DNA of 64,000 nt from Datura wrightii (taxonomy: Eukaryota > Streptophyta > Magnoliopsida > Solanales > Solanaceae): assembly GCA_035772735.1 (NCBI GenBank), contig JASDFA010000020.1:92325001-92389000 (forward strand), in the 5' to 3' direction. The translations under genes and the position numbers were made by a program. The notes below the pieces were generated by a model. That model did no database searches, was not told where the DNA came from, and was given only the letters and a program-made list of their open reading frames with translations. Positions within the stretch are counted from its first letter, which is position 1. Every line of letters starts with the position of its first letter. Positions 44,547 through 57,919 of this stretch are shown here, piece after piece.

Positions 44547-45973
44547 CACAAAGAAGTTCTTCACATTGAAAACTTCATACTTTCTATAACTGACTCATCT
44601 TTTTCAAAATGGGGCCAACATGAATTATGTATGAAAAATATAGTACATAATACACCAACTCTGACACCATCTTATGCCTTCACTTATTTATTAATGTTTC
44701 TTCCCTTATATTATCATTCAACAACCTGTAACATAAATCAATCAAGGTGCACTCACTCTCACAAATGATGTTTCATACACATGCAACATACCATAGGCTT
44801 GCCTCTCATGTATAGTCAGATTGCTCAATTACATCAAAAAGAATAAGATCATAACGACTTTTCCTAGTTGTAATGTCAGCTAAGAGATGGGTAGAAATAA
44901 GATCAACAAAAATAATCAACAATTAAGAATCTTATCTTTATGTTCTAGCAGCAAGTAAACATTTTATTCTTTGGGCACCCCTCTTTCCTATTCTCTCATC
45001 TTGCCATCCACATTTTTTTCTTTCTTTCCTTTCCCTTAACATTGTTACACCAGTGGAACCTTCATTCTCAAATCCCAAAGTACCTCAGGCAATCTTTGGA
45101 TAAAAAATTTTGGAGGTCACACAATAAAGGGAATAGGCTTAATGGGCTTGGATAAGGATAATGTTAAGGAAGGTACAACAACAATGGACAAACATGTTTT
45201 TTCAAAGAAATGCCTTAATCATATCTTACCTCTTTGAAAACTAGATATCATACACATATTTAGGCAAGTTCTAGATGTTACACTATGTAAAAAACACAAA
45301 AAATTCAAGCTCACCCCTCAATGGCATCATGATCTGAGTTGGCTTCTTATGACCACATATCCACAGAATCATATTAAATAAATTTCCATTATTAAGCCCT
45401 AAGATTTATTTTCTTAAGTCAAGTTAAAGAATTTATGTGTTTCTCATGGAATCGTACTTCTCATCCATTCAAGATGACCACTTCACTACTTCTAGCTTAA
45501 CTTCTATGTGGAATATTAAGAACATAAGTGGTAGTTTTTAACTCAAACCCAAAAAATAAAAAAATTGTGACTAATTTTCCTTTAAGATGGTCCCTATCCA
45601 ACCATCATCGGGACCAGTCATGAGCTATGATGGACTCTAAAAAAATTTTGACTCTCAATTAACTAACACACAACCAGGGACGAACAATCACATAATATAG
45701 CATCATTGCAATTTCAATAGCCATCCACATATTACTTATTATAGACAAAGATAACTATCGCAGAAGTTTGGTAACTATTGCGATAACCCATTCTAAAAAT
45801 TTAGAATAGATAGAATAAAAAGGAAATCTATTTCCTCCACACCATACTTAAACAATGCACTGTCCCCAGTGTACAAACATATCATATCAAGTAGGGAGAG
45901 GAAAAATACTTCCTAGGCCTCTAAGAAAAGTCATCATCATCAAGATTATACTCCTCATCATCATCATAATCTC
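44547..45973 (-). other. 3' noncoding region of element C
   Basis: C resumes here after the insertion of B. It holds the shared blocks CATAGGCTTGCC (near 44803) and TTGTAATGTCAGCTAAGAGATGGG (44868-44891), and at 45836-45873 the reverse complement of CACTGGGGACAGTG plus a decayed TTAAGTATGGTGTGG. No gene is seen. The acidic ORF tail starts at 45974. Confidence 0.6.
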
Positions 45974-46366
45974 CTAATCTTCAACCTGCATATCTCTAGT
46001 GGTGGTGTCATCCTCCTTCTCCTCATCATCGTCATCAACTACATTAGTCAACATTGTAGGCTCATCATCATCTAGCGGCTCCTCAAATGTCAGCCCTACC
46101 TTGATCATCATAATGGCACTGTCTAAGAGTGGATACCGCTTCTCTAGTGTAGATGTCTCCTCTGCAGTCGTAGGTGTACCCTCAGTCTTCGGCTGCAACT
46201 CAAATATCCCAACCATATGACCTCTTCAACTATCTTCCCGAGCATGGAACACGGCTGGAGTAAGAAATGGAGATGATGAGGTTCTTGGCTACTTTACCTT
46301 TGCAACATCAATCATTTTTCCAACCAAGTGCCCTGCTAGGGTTTGGTGAAGGTCAGCCTCCTCTTC
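45974..46366 (-). pseudogene. Plant-transposon-protein ORF of C, 3' part
   Basis: The minus-strand frame (last 80 codons open) aligns with the C-terminus of the B ORF: E-K-R-Y-P-L-L, then F-E-E-P-L-D-D-D-E-P against F-V-E-P-V-D-D-D-V-P, then an Asp/Glu-rich tail. Element E separates it from the N-terminal part at 55853-56647. A stop occurs upstream of the open stretch. Confidence 0.7.
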
Positions 46367-46371
46367 CTCAA

Positions 46372-48556
46372 TGTCACGACCCGAACATAGGCCTGGATCG
46401 AGACACAGGACAAAGAACCCCGAGAGGCTCCAGTTCAACCCATGGCATGAACGTAACATCTAAGTCATTCAAATAAAATGGAAGATCAACATGAATAACA
46501 TGGAGGAAGTCTAAACATAATATAACATTTGAATACATACATAAGTCTAAAGTTGAATACGAACTATGTCTAAAAAGCCTCTAATATTGACGAGTTGATG
46601 GGCCAAGACCCGAACTAACTCACTATAGTCTGAAAATTGAAGATATGGAACATATCTAAATAGAAGGGACCTTGAAAGATGAGGACTCACCAATTCGGAT
46701 CAGAAAGTGCTAATGTTGGTAATTTGGCTATCGGCGGGACTGATCATGAAACCATACAGCCTAAAGTATGCGGTCAGAACGTGAAATGTACCGAGTATGC
46801 TAGGTAAGTGAAATCTCTAAGTATGTAAAATTATAAATCATGCATACAATAAAACATAATCAAGATAAGATTCTGAGTGTAGGGCTTGCATGCAATTTTC
46901 TGAAATCGTGATCTGAACATAACTGAACATCATAACTGATTCAAATGAACCAAAGCTGAAAACTGATAATCATAAGTAAAATTGAACATTGGGTCAATAT
47001 TGCTAAAAGAATAATATCATGACTGATGAACATGCATAACTGAAATTATGAGGAATAATGGGAGACTCGTCATATAACTGACATTACCACGATAGAGCTA
47101 ATGTGGTCTCGACTATCACACTCAAGTGGGTAGAGCCGTCCAAAGCTCTGCTAGGGCTAAGGATACTACCATGATATCGATATCAAGCTGAAAGCCCCTA
47201 GGGGGCAGGGGAAGCTCACAAGGGAGGTCCTAATAGTCTGAACATACCTAAGTTGGTGCGTAGTTCTGAGGCATAGGGTTGACTGACCTTTCGCCTACTT
47301 GGTGCTATACACTACTCTCAAAAACATGCATATGCTCTCCATCATTTTTCAACGAAGCTGAACCATCGTCTAGAGATGAAGCTGACTTATAACATATATA
47401 CATAACACTGAAATCATAACATGAGGAGCCTTAGCTCAAACCATACCACAAGTTGATAATAATGGGAGTCTAGACTCCAAAACCATGTGGTAAGCTAATT
47501 CATGAAATCATAAAACATACTTGATCATATGGGTTTGCCAATTACTTACACATGCTTGAAATCAACTTGATTCACTTTGAAAACATGAACATAGACATGG
47601 GTAATTCGAAATCATACTTTCTTCATAAACATCACATCATACTTGAACACATACTTCATAGATCTTAATTTTCATCAACTTTCATGGATGGGCATCATAA
47701 TTTTAAAAAACTTAAAAACATAATTTTTAATTTTAAAAATTTAAAAATTTACCCATTAATCATAATTCAACGTTGAAAACATTCTTAGATCATACCCATG
47801 ATTGAAACTTAGGAAATTCACACATTGGGTAGAAACCCCATAGATTCATCAATTAGAACATCATGAATCGAGAGCGAATTGGGCATGGGTGTGGGCTATT
47901 GCACCCATTAATAGCCTTAAATACCTGAAGAGAGCTGATTTCACTACTTCCTTGATTGCCCAAAGAGAATTGAGGAAGAACTTTGAAGAAACTAGCCTTG
48001 ATCACCTCTAAAACTTCTAACCTTGAATGCATGAATTAGGATAAGCTTAGAATGAATGAACCCTTCTTAAAACATTCTATTCTAAGCTTAAAACTAAGTA
48101 GTTTAGGCCTTAGAAACTTAGAAATTACAGAAAAGACCTTATTAAATTCGCAGGAAAATACACACTGCCAGTCCCCATGAGGGACTGGAAGACTCATGGT
48201 CACTAGTCGTGACCTGCACTGCAACATTTATTTTGGGGGACACCACGAGGGACACCATGACTCGTACTGTACCCAACGAGTCATGGTGATAACCCGTTAG
48301 GTACACTTCCTACTTCCCTTCATCCTTCAGCCATCTTTCACCACGGGTAACTTAACGGATCGTGGGGCTAACCACGACTCATGGTCACCCCAAAGCTGAA
48401 ATTTTCAGCCAAGTCCCAATCTTTCACCATGAGTCTCTTAACTACTCGTGGGGTTCCTTACGGGTCATTGGACGACTCATCCTATGACCTAGTAAAAAAA
48501 TCATGTTTTCTCCGTTTCAACTACTAGGTTGATCTTATGGTTTTCGGGATATTACA
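46372..48556 (-). repeat. 3' LTR of E
   Basis: Plus-strand ends TGTCACGACCCG and GGGATATTACA. At 48253-48265 and 48276-48288 a perfect 13-bp inverted repeat, CACCATGACTCGT/ACGAGTCATGGTG, lies within a cluster of similar words at 48170-48480. The PPT (minus CCCATGGGTGAGATAT) abuts it at 48557-48572. Confidence 0.9.
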
Positions 48557-48797
48557 ATATCTCACCCATGGGAAAATTCATCCTCAAATGTTGAAAATCA
48601 TACTGAAAAGCAGAGAAATGCAATCTTCATACTCAAATACTGAACATACATGCTGAAAATTGCCGGAGTGACTGACTCCGATTTGGACTACATGACTGAA
48701 CTTAATTCTTGAATCATACATCCATTTACATGAAAGAAATTGGGGTACATGAGCTTAACATGAAACTAAATAGAGTATTAAGGAGGAAACTGATACC

Positions 48798-49037
48798 TCA
48801 AGATGAAACTGATCTGGATGGGAATAGATATGGGTATTTAGCCATCATATCTGCTTCGACTTCCCACGTAGCTCCCTCAACAGGATGATTTCTCCATAAA
48901 GCCTTGACTGAAGCAACTTCTTTGTTTCTTATCTTACGAACCTGATGATCCAGTATTTCAACCAGAACCTTCTCATAACAAAGGTTGTTCTTCACACCGA
49001 CACTATCCACCGGAACAACTAGAGTTGGATCACCCAA
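48798..49037 (-). pseudogene. Chromodomain at the E integrase C-terminus
   Basis: An open stretch of 79 codons containing I-L-D-H-Q-V-R-K-I-R-N-K-E-V, V-K-A-L-W-R-N-H-P-V-E-G-A-T-W-E: the chromodomain fold that in chromoviruses directs integration toward particular chromatin. It ends at the element's final stop. Confidence 0.85.
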
Positions 49038-50150
49038 ACACTTCTTTAAGAGCGATACATGAAAAACTAGATGGACTGAAGCTAATTATGAGGGAAACTC
49101 CAACTCGTATGCTACCTTGTTAACCCGCTTCACAATCCGGTACAGGCCAACATAAGGGGGACTGAGTTTCCCTTTCTTTTCGAACCTCATCACTCCCTTC
49201 ATGGAAGACACCTTTAGAAACACTCAATCATTGACTTCAAACTCAATTTCTCTCCTCCTCACATCCGCATAGGACTTTTGGTGACTCTGAGTTATTTTCA
49301 ACCTATCCCTTATAAGCTAAACTTTCTCCATAGCCTCATGGACTGAATCCGGTCCTACCATCGCAGATTCACTGACTTCAAACCAACTAATAGGTGATCT
49401 ACATATACACCCATAGAGAGCCTCAAACGGAGCCATATGAATGCTGGAATGGTAGTTGTTGTTATACGCAAACTCGATGAGACGAAAATGGTCATCCCAA
49501 CTACCCCTGAAGTCAATCACACACTCTCTCAACATGTCCTCGAGAGTCTAACTAGTCCGCTCCACCTAATCATCTGTTTGCAGGTGAAATGCTATTCTAA
49601 GCTTGACCTGAGTACCAAGTCACTTTTGAAACAATCTCCAAAACTGGGAGGTAAACTGAGTACCTCTATCTGATATGATGGACAATGGCACTCTATGCAA
49701 CCGAACTAACTCCTGAATGTATAATTTAGCATAATCCTCCACTGAATAGGTAGTTTTAATCGATAGGAAATAAGCTTCTTTAGTCAACCCTTCCATAACC
49801 ACCCAAATGAAGTCATGCTGTGGACGAGTGCCAGGCTACCCTGTGATGAAGTCCATATTGATCTCCTCCCACTTCCAAGTAGGAATACTGATGTCCTGAA
49901 GCACACCTCCAGGTCTTTGGTGCTTAACTTTCACCTATTAACAATTCAAGCACCTAGCCATAAATTCTACTATGTCCTTCTTCTTGTCATTCAACCAATA
50001 GACTTCCTGTAGGTCACGGTAAATCTTGGTGGCACCTGGATGTATAGAGTATCTGGAACCATGAGCTTTCTCAACATCCGATCTCATAAATCATCAACAT
50101 CCTAAACACATAACTGACCGTGATATCGAAGCACACCATCTCCCCCTTTG
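49038..50150 (-). pseudogene. Integrase of E
   Basis: Zinc-finger remnant near 50090-49935 (H-P-G-A-T-K, later A-R-C-L-N-C, followed by stops). Catalytic core at 49880-49620 with M-D-F-I-T-G and I-I-S-D-R-G-T-Q-F. A later open piece at 49535-49317 has H-F-R-L-I-E-F-A-Y-N-N-N-Y-H-S-S-I. Frames are broken by several stops, so the enzyme is dead. Confidence 0.8.
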
Positions 50151-50401
50151 GAGAAGACCTCCACCTTCTAATTCTGAATGACTTCCTTCAACTTTACTAA
50201 AATAGAATCCTCTTCTTGCCTAGCCTTAACATCAGTTTACCGAGGATGATTTTGAACCATTCTTCACAGTAACGCCACCGTCGATCGAGTCAACCAAATG
50301 AACTCCCAACCGTGCAAGCTAATGCACATCCATCACCAGCTCCTTCCTCCCCTCATCTACATGGGAAACACGCTCCATAGAAAGCTTACTAAGAGCATTT
50401 G

Positions 50402-52033
50402 CTACCACATTAGCTTGCCCATATGGTAAAGGGCACTCATATCATAATCATTGAGTAACTTCAACCACGTCCTTTGACGTAGATTTAGATCCTTTTGAGT
50501 AAACACATATTGCAGGCTTTTGTGGTCTGTAAACACAACTACATGGACCCTGTACAAATAATGTCTCCAAATCTTTAAGGAAAATACTACCGTCGCCAAT
50601 TCAAGATCATGAGTCGGATAATTAATTTCATGAACCTTTAGATGCTTGGAAGCATAGGTTATAACCTTACCGTGTTGCATCAATACACAACCAAGGACAA
50701 TCCTTGAAGAGTCACAATATACCACAAACCCATCGGTACCCTCGAGTAGAGTCAGTACAGGTGCTGAGCTGAGTCGAGTCTTCAACTCCTGGAAGCTCCT
50801 CTCACAAGACTCTAACCATTATAACTTCACTTTCTTCTAGGTTAATTAAGTCAATGAGATTGCTATGGATAAAAACCCCTCTACAAATCTTTGATAATAA
50901 CCAGCTAAACCAAGAAACTCCTAATATCTAAAGGATTCACCGGTCTAGGCCAATTCTTGACCGCTTCTATCTTCTGAAATTCTACCTGTACACCCTCACT
51001 TGATACTACATGACCCAAAAATGCCACCACTCAACCAAAACTCACTTTTACTGAATTTAGTATACTACCGACGATCCTTAAGAATATGTAGCACCACTCT
51101 CAAATGAGTGACATGCTCTTCCTCGCATCGAGAGTATATTAGGATGTCATCTATGAACACAATCACAAACATATCCAAGTATGGCTTGAACACCCTGTTC
51201 ATCAAATCCATAAAAGCTGCAGGAGCATTCGTTAGTCCAAAAGACATAACTAAAAACTCGTAATGACCATACCGAGTCCTTAAGGCTGTTTTTGGAATAT
51301 CACTCTCTCGAACCTTGAGCTGATGGTATTTGGATCTTAGATCTATCTTTAAAAAGCACTTAGCAACCTGAAGCTGGTAAAACAAATCATCAATCCTGGG
51401 GAGAGGATACATGTTCTTAATGGTGACCTTGTTCAATTGCCGATAATCAATGCACCTATGAAGAGAACCATCTTTCTTGCGGACAAAGAGAACGGGTGCA
51501 CCCCATGGAGATTTTCTAGGTCTGATGAATCCCTTGTCTAAAAGGTCTTTCAACTGCTCCTTCAACTCCTTTAGCTTAGTTGGAGCCATTCTATAAGGAG
51601 GAATAGATATAAGTTGCGTATCGAGAAGAAAGTCAATACCAAAATCGATCTCTCGCTCGGGAGGAATTCCTAGTACATCATCTTGGAACACTTCTGGATA
51701 CTCACATACTACTAGAACTGACTGGACAGTCAGGGTATCAGATGTAGCATCCTTAACCCTAACTAGATGGTACACATAATCCTTAGAAATCATCTTTCTG
51801 GCCTTAAGGTAGAAAATGAAACGACCTATAGGCACAACTGAACTACCCTTCCACTCTAAAACTGGTTCACTTGGAAATCTGAACTCTACAACATGGGTTC
51901 TATAATTTACTGAGGCATAACATGCATATAACCAATCCATACCGAGGATAATATCAAAATTGGTCATGGCTAACTCTGCTAAATCTGCTGAGGTAACTTT
52001 CTGAAGGACTGTGACAGGGCAATTTCTACGCAT
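50402..52033 (-). pseudogene. Protease end, RT and RNase H of E
   Basis: The 322-codon frame 52033-51065 starts in the late protease (I-L-G-M-D-W-L) and covers RT: V-R-K-K-D-G-S, C-I-D-Y-R-Q-L-N-K, M-S-F-G-L-T-N-A-P, and the active site F-I-D-D. A shift follows near 51065, and RNase H is readable at 50785-50402 (Y-C-D-S-S, T-D-H-K-S-L). Relatives read this as one polyprotein. Confidence 0.85.
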
Positions 52034-53442
52034 TCATCTAGCTATAACTGAATCGCTAACTAGAGTAGAGACTGAGAAGGGTTTTGATAAGACTTCAGAA
52101 CTGACTCCGAAATTACTAGCAACTAGGGCGTCACGAAAGACAAAGTAGCCCCTGGATCTAACAATGCATATATATCAAGGTGGAATACTCGTAACATACC
52201 AGTGACTACATATGGGGAGACCTCCTGCACCTGACGGGATGCTAAGGCATAAAATCTATTTTGGCGCTGTCCACCACCCACACTGGTGGATCCCCCTTCT
52301 AAGTTGGGCGTGCTGATGGAGATAATGAATTGGAAGCTAGGCCTCGACCTCTATCATGACCCTGTGTGGCTGTTGGGCAATCTCTAAGCATATGTTCAGG
52401 CTTCCCACACCTGAAGCAAGCACCCGTACCCACCAAAAATTTCCCTGTGTGTCTCCATCAACATCTGCTACACTCTAGAGGGCTGATCTCTGCAGTTCTG
52501 CTACTCTAACCTCTCGAGCGTAATGCTCGTCCCCTCTGATCGCGCTTGGACCTGGATGGCACACTCATAACCGAAGGCACTGGGGATGAAGATCTTTGGT
52601 GGGACTACTGATGATGCCCACTAGGTCTCTACTAGGAGAATCCGAAGCTATCAGTCCTTGCCATTTTGGCCTCTCTCTCCCGCTCACTCATCTGCACTGC
52701 CTCCATCTGCTGGGCATACGGACTATCTAAGAAAAGTCAATGTCCTAAAGAAGCATCGCGGTTTGATAATCCTTGACCAAGTAATCTGCTATCCTATGCA
52801 CAAACCTGCACACTCGGGCTCTCTGATCTACCACCATCTCAGCTGCATACTTGGACAAATGATTGAACTCCAAGGCATACTCTTGAACTGTCATCTTCCC
52901 TTTCTTTGGATTCACAAACTCAGCTGCTTTGATCTCCCTTATCTCAGGAGGGAAGAACCGGTATAGGAAAGCAGCATGAAACTCATCCCAACTGATAGGG
53001 CCTGCTCCAACTACCCTGTTATCTTTCCACTGCTTAAACCAAATGTGTACAACCCCCTTCAACTGGTATGAGGCTAAATTGGCACACTTCCCCCAGTCAT
53101 CCCCATAATCTTGGTGATCTTCAAAACTTCCTCAATGAACTCATGTGGATCCTAGTCCACCTTTGATCTAAGAAACTCCAGAGGGTTCATCCTCAGAAAA
53201 TATCTAACTCTTGCCACTGCCACATTTCCGTAATGAGGGACATACGTTACCGCCTACTGATTGACCTGGGCAGTCAACTCATGAGCTAACATCTATATGG
53301 CTACCCTGAATTAAGCATAGCAAATCGACTGGGATACGTTCTCTTCATGGGCTGGTGGGGCCTACTGGTGCCCGTCTCTATTGCCATTCTCGTGGCCATT
53401 TTCATTCCTATTTATCCTTCTATTAACTATGTGGGGAGACAT
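52034..53442 (-). pseudogene. gag and protease start of E
   Basis: The start ATG is likely at 53442-53440. The gag core is open at 53062-52745 (W-D-E-F-H-A-A-F-L-Y-R-F-F-P, V-Q-E-Y-A-L-E-F-N). A zinc knuckle (C-F-R-C-G-K-P-E-H) lies near 52420-52380, and the protease motif L-D-P-G-A-T near 52160. Several stops interrupt the frame. Confidence 0.75.
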
Positions 53443-53635
53443 GATTCTGCAAATGCGTATAGCACCAGTTAGAAGGATAGAGAGACATTTCATCGCAGGA
53501 CTTAGATCATAAAAGAAGGGAACATTTCCTAAATGTCTCGCAGCCTCTTCGTCACAAGCACGGCGTGCTTCACACCCATGAAAAAGACTCTACTTAACAC
53601 ATCTTTCGGGCACCCTAGTACACTTCAAAACCTAA

Positions 53636-53649
53636 TACTCTGATACCAA
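53636..53649 (-). other. Primer binding site of E (initiator tRNA-Met type)
   Basis: The minus strand reads TTGGTATCAGAGTA, matching the TGGTATCAGAGC site used by many plant gypsy elements. It lies 3 nt from the 5' LTR. Confidence 0.85.
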
Positions 53650-53652
53650 GTT

Positions 53653-55847
53653 AGTTACAAGCCGAACATAGGGCTGAATTGAGACACGAGACAAAGAACT
53701 CCGACAGGCTCCAAGTCAACCCATGGCATGAAAATAACATCTAACTTATTCAAATAAAATAGAAGATCAACATGAATAAGATAGAGGAAGTCAAAACATA
53801 ACATAACATCTAAATATATACATAAGTCTAAAGATGAATACAAACTGTGTCCAGAAAGCCTCTAATACTGAGTAGTTGATAGGACAAGACCCCAACTAAC
53901 TCACTATAGTCTAAAAATCAAAAGTACTGAACATATCTGAATAGAAGGGTCCTCAAAAGATAAGGACTCACCAACTCGGATCGGAAAGTGCTAATGCTGC
54001 GAATCTAGCTATCGGTGGGACTGAGTCTGGATATCGGAGTTATCGGTGGGACTGAGTCTGGATACCCAACATAAAGTATATGGTTAGTGCATGGAACGCA
54101 CTGAGTGTGCAATGTAAGTAAAACAGCTAAGTAAGTAAAATCATAAATCATGCATATCATAAAACATAATCAAGATAAGATTCTCAGAGTAGGCTTGCAT
54201 GCGATTTTCTGAAATCATGATCTGAACATAACTGAACATCATAAATCAAATGATCCAAAGCTGAAAATTGATAATCATAAGTAAAACAAAACATTGGGTC
54301 AAACCTACTGAAAACATAATATCATGACTGATGAATATGCATAACTGAAATCATGAGGAATAATGGAAGACTCGTCATATAACCGCAATTACCATGATAG
54401 AGCTTACGTGGTTCCGACTATCACACTCAAGTAGGCAGAGCCGTCCAAAGATTTTTCAGGCCTAAGGATGCTACCATGATATCGATATCAAGCTGAAGGC
54501 CCCTTGGGGGTGGGAAAGCTCATAAGGGAGGTCCAAATAGTCTGAAAATACCTATGTTGGCACGTAGTTTTGAGGCATGGGGTTGACTGACCCTTAGCCT
54601 ACTCGGTGCTAGACACTGCTCCCAAAAACATGCATACGCTCTCCATCATATTTCAACGAAGCTGAGCCATTGTGTAGAGACAAAGCTTACTTATAACATA
54701 CATAACTTTGAAATCATAACATGAGGAGTCTTGGCTCAAACCATACCACAAGATGAAAATAATGGAAGTCTAGACTCCAAAACCATGTGGTAAGCTAATT
54801 CATGAAATCATAAAACATACTTGATCATATAAGCTTGACCAATACTTACACATGCTTGAAATCAACTTTAATAACTTTTAAAACATGAACATAGATATGG
54901 GTAATTTGAAATCATAGTTTCTTCATATACATCTCATCATACTTGAACACATACTTCATAGATCTCAACTTCCATGGACTTTTATGGATGGCATCATAAT
55001 TTAGAAAACTTGAAAACATAATTTATAGTTTAAAACATTTTAAAATTTACCCATTAATCATAATTCAACATTGAAAACATGCTAAGATTATACCCATGAT
55101 TGAAACTTAGAAAATTCACACATTGCATAGAAATCCCATAGATTCATTAATTAGAACATCATGAATTGAGAGGGAATTGGGCATGGGTGTGGACTATTGC
55201 ACCCATTCATAGCCTTACATACCTGAAGAGACCTAATTTCACTACTTCCTTGATTGCCTAAAGAGAATTGAGGAAGAACTTTGAAGGAACTAACCTTGAT
55301 CACCTCTCAAACTTCTAACCTTGAATGCATGAATTAGGATAAGCTTAGAATGAGTGAACCCTTCTTAAAACACTCTATTCTGAGCTTAAAACTACGTAGT
55401 TTAGGCCTTAGAAACTTAGAAATTACAGAAAAGACCTTATTAAATTCACAGGAAAATACACACTGTCAGTCCCCATGAGGGACTGGATGACTCGTGCCCT
55501 GGACCACAACTCGTGGTCACTAGTTGTTAGCTTCACTGCCACATTTCTTCTGGGGACACCATGACTTATGTTGTACCTAACTAGTCGTGGTGATGACCCG
55601 TTAAGTACACTGCCTGCTTCCCTTCATCCTTCAACCATCTTTAATCACAGGTGACTTAATAGATCGTGGGGCTGAGCAAGAAACCTAAAATTTTCAGAAA
55701 AGTACCAGCCTTTGCCCATGAGTCACTTAACGACTAGTGGGGTTCCTGACGAGTCACTTGACGACTCGTCTTGTGACCTAGTGAAGAAAATTCTATTTTC
55801 TCCATTTCAACTCTCAGGTTTGATCTTAGGGTTTTTGAGGTGTTACA
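53653..55847 (-). repeat. 5' LTR of E
   Basis: Aligns along its length with 46372-48556 at roughly 90%. The PBS-side end has lost its TG (AG at 53653). It carries a private 31-bp tandem duplication at about 54008-54066 (ATCGGTGGGACTGAGTCTGG twice). The palindromes at 55470-55790 are more eroded than in the other LTR. Confidence 0.88.
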
Positions 55848-55852
55848 CTCAA

Positions 55853-56647
55853 TATCAAGCTCTCTAAAGAACTGAGTCAACAAGATGCCATAATAATACT
55901 TCATCAGCAATCATCCCTACATCATCGCATGTTGTCCCTAAGCACTACTCTAAAGTTAATTGGCACCCCCTTCATAGGCATGTACACCAATACTACCCTC
56001 TATCAGGTGATCTCAATGATATGTTTCCCTAGGAGGAGTAAAACATAGACCAACTTTACCCAAACTCTAGCCTCCTTAGTCAAGTTGAAAAATAAAAGTG
56101 TCGAATGGGTGCCATTCTCACTTCTTTCCCACTAGGCGACTGAATGCTCTTTGCATAATGTGTGGCGAAGGTCACAGTATGGGGATTTCTCATGAAACAT
56201 GAAATACATCTCTGGGTCCACCATTGGCGTGCCAAGGAATGCATTAAAGGACCTGGTAGTGAAATTGACCACATGAACCCGTAGTTGGGTCTTTGTGCTC
56301 TCTCCATTAGAGGTGTTCCAATTGGCATAAAATTTCCTCACTAAGGTGATGTTGAAGCCCTCTGGCTCGACAAACACATACCCTAACCCCGAGTCACAGA
56401 TGGTTTCACGAATGGTGGGGAACTCAAGTGCTATAAGCCCTTCATTAATCCAATTCTCTGGGACATACTTGGCTTCTTTTTAGGCATTGAACCATTTGAT
56501 CCCATGCTCCTCCACAGCCTTAGCTCCAAACCTTCTAGCAGGGGGTGTCTTTTGGGCTAACGAGCTCGATGCAACTCCCTTTTTGAGCCTTTTCAACCCT
56601 TTGGTAGTGACTAGTACCTACTTGCCTTTGTCCGCACGTGATGCCAT
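55853..56647 (-). pseudogene. Plant-transposon-protein ORF of C, 5' part
   Basis: The start ATG at 56647-56645 gives M-A-S-R-A-D-K-G-K. The Transposase_32-like region is readable at 56377-56132: V-R-K-F-Y-A-N-W-N, F-N-A-F-L-G-T-P, C-D-L-R-H-T-L-C. At least four stops occur before the E insertion. It is an old copy of the same protein as in B. Confidence 0.75.
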
Positions 56648-57640
56648 AGCACCTACCAATCAACAATAACCTCATAAAATTAGTTCATGAACAACAAGGT
56701 TAGCTAATTAGGTGTAGGAGGCACAAAATGACCCCAAACTTAATTTGCTAGCATAATTGAGAGAATTTGTCAAATAGGATACCCAGACTTCCCTTATTAT
56801 AATGCCAAATATCATTAACCTAATTTATTCACAAACTTTATACTACAAACCACATTCATGATTTCCCTCACACTCTTATTCTTTTTCTATTTTATTTTCA
56901 CAAGAATGCTTCAAGTTAGCCACTCACTTCACTTTTCCACTCTTTATTCACAATTCACGACAATCAAAGTGTGGAAGTAGTCACAATATACTCAAACAAC
57001 AATTTACATGAACATTCACTGACTTTCCACAATGAATTAGTATGAACTCTCAACAACCCAATAATTTTAAAATTAAAGCATCACATTATTCCAGCAACTT
57101 CTTCCTTCATAAAAGTACTCCAAATTTACTAATTTCATGAAAACCTCTACCACCCATTCATCACCTCTCTTCACACCCACAACTTAAAACCACAAAATTC
57201 CAACAAAAGCAATCAACCCAATGAAGGATACAAAATTATTATGGAAGAGCATATGATATTTAAATTATGAAAACCCACATTATGAAGTTCAAGATTCTTA
57301 CCCAACAATGGTGAATTTGAGCTTCTGATTTGGGGAAGAGAGGGTAATGGGAGCATGCTTACAAAATTAAATACTAAAGAAAAGAAGAAATTTACTTACT
57401 TGGGCTGAAGATTCTTGCTTCACCAAGCTTTTTGGAGAATACAAAAATGAGGGAATGGGGAAGAAGAGAGTTATGGCTATCTTGGAGAGAGAGATAGAGA
57501 ACTCTTTTTTTCTTTTCTTTTGACTTTTTAGAGAGAGAGAAGATGAATGAGAATTAAAATAAAGGGCATAGGTCATGGGATTTTATTAATTTAGGGTCCT
57601 TGGATCTGATTTGACCCATAGACCCAAAAACTTTTCTCCC
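56648..57640 (-). other. Leader intron region before the C ORF
   Basis: The minus strand has an acceptor TTGTTGATTGGTAG|GTGCT five nt before ATGGCA (AG at 56654-56653). A consensus donor, CCCAA|GTAAGTAAATTT, lies near 57399, giving a candidate intron of about 745 nt, close to the 667 nt of B. The stretch is AT-rich with no other gene. Confidence 0.5.
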
Positions 57641-57745
57641 AAAATAACCTAGCGCGGTGCGCCAGCCAATACACCTACCTGAAAAAAATTCTTTTGAAGT
57701 TTAACACTTGGCGCACCACGGCAGGTATTTCGCCCAGACGTAAAT
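57640..57745 (-). repeat. Word cluster in the C internal region
   Basis: GCGCGGTGCGCCAGCC and CTTGGCGCACCACGGC recur in opposite senses within 100 bp. They relate to the TGGCGTGCCAC words in the LTR of C (16150-16440). The position upstream of the leader intron equals that of 21058-21230 in B. Confidence 0.55.
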
Positions 57746-57859
57746 TTTTTTCAGCTTTCTTTCTCTGGATTTTCACCTCAAATTCCCTATTTGTCTCTAT
57801 AAAATAAAAACTTATTAGAAATATGGGTTTCCCCACCCCAAGAACCTTAGTTATTGTCG

Positions 57860-57915
57860 TGGCACAACATTCACAGATTGCCTCCTATGTAGCGTCTGAT
57901 TTAACGTTGTGGAAC
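57860..57915 (-). other. Conserved tail block of C
   Basis: Minus-strand AACGTTAAATCAGACGCT, then ATAGGAGGCAATC. It follows the protease remnant directly; RT, RNase H and integrase are absent. Confidence 0.65.
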
Positions 57916-57919
57916 AATG

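Larger units (their letters stand above)
46372..55847 (-). mobile_element. Element E: decayed Tekay/Del-type chromovirus
   Basis: LTRs at 46372-48556 (3') and 53653-55847 (5'), flanked by perfect CTCAA repeats (46367-46371, 55848-55852). Minus-strand order: PBS, gag, protease, RT, RNase H, integrase, chromodomain, PPT. A chromodomain after integrase places it among the chromoviruses. Many stops and shifts, and LTRs that differ by roughly 10%, show an old insertion. It lies in the ORF of C. Confidence 0.92.

Noticed and set aside
53636..53649. tRNA-Met gene fragment
   Set aside because: Only the 3' complement used as a PBS is present, next to an LTR; there is no cloverleaf.
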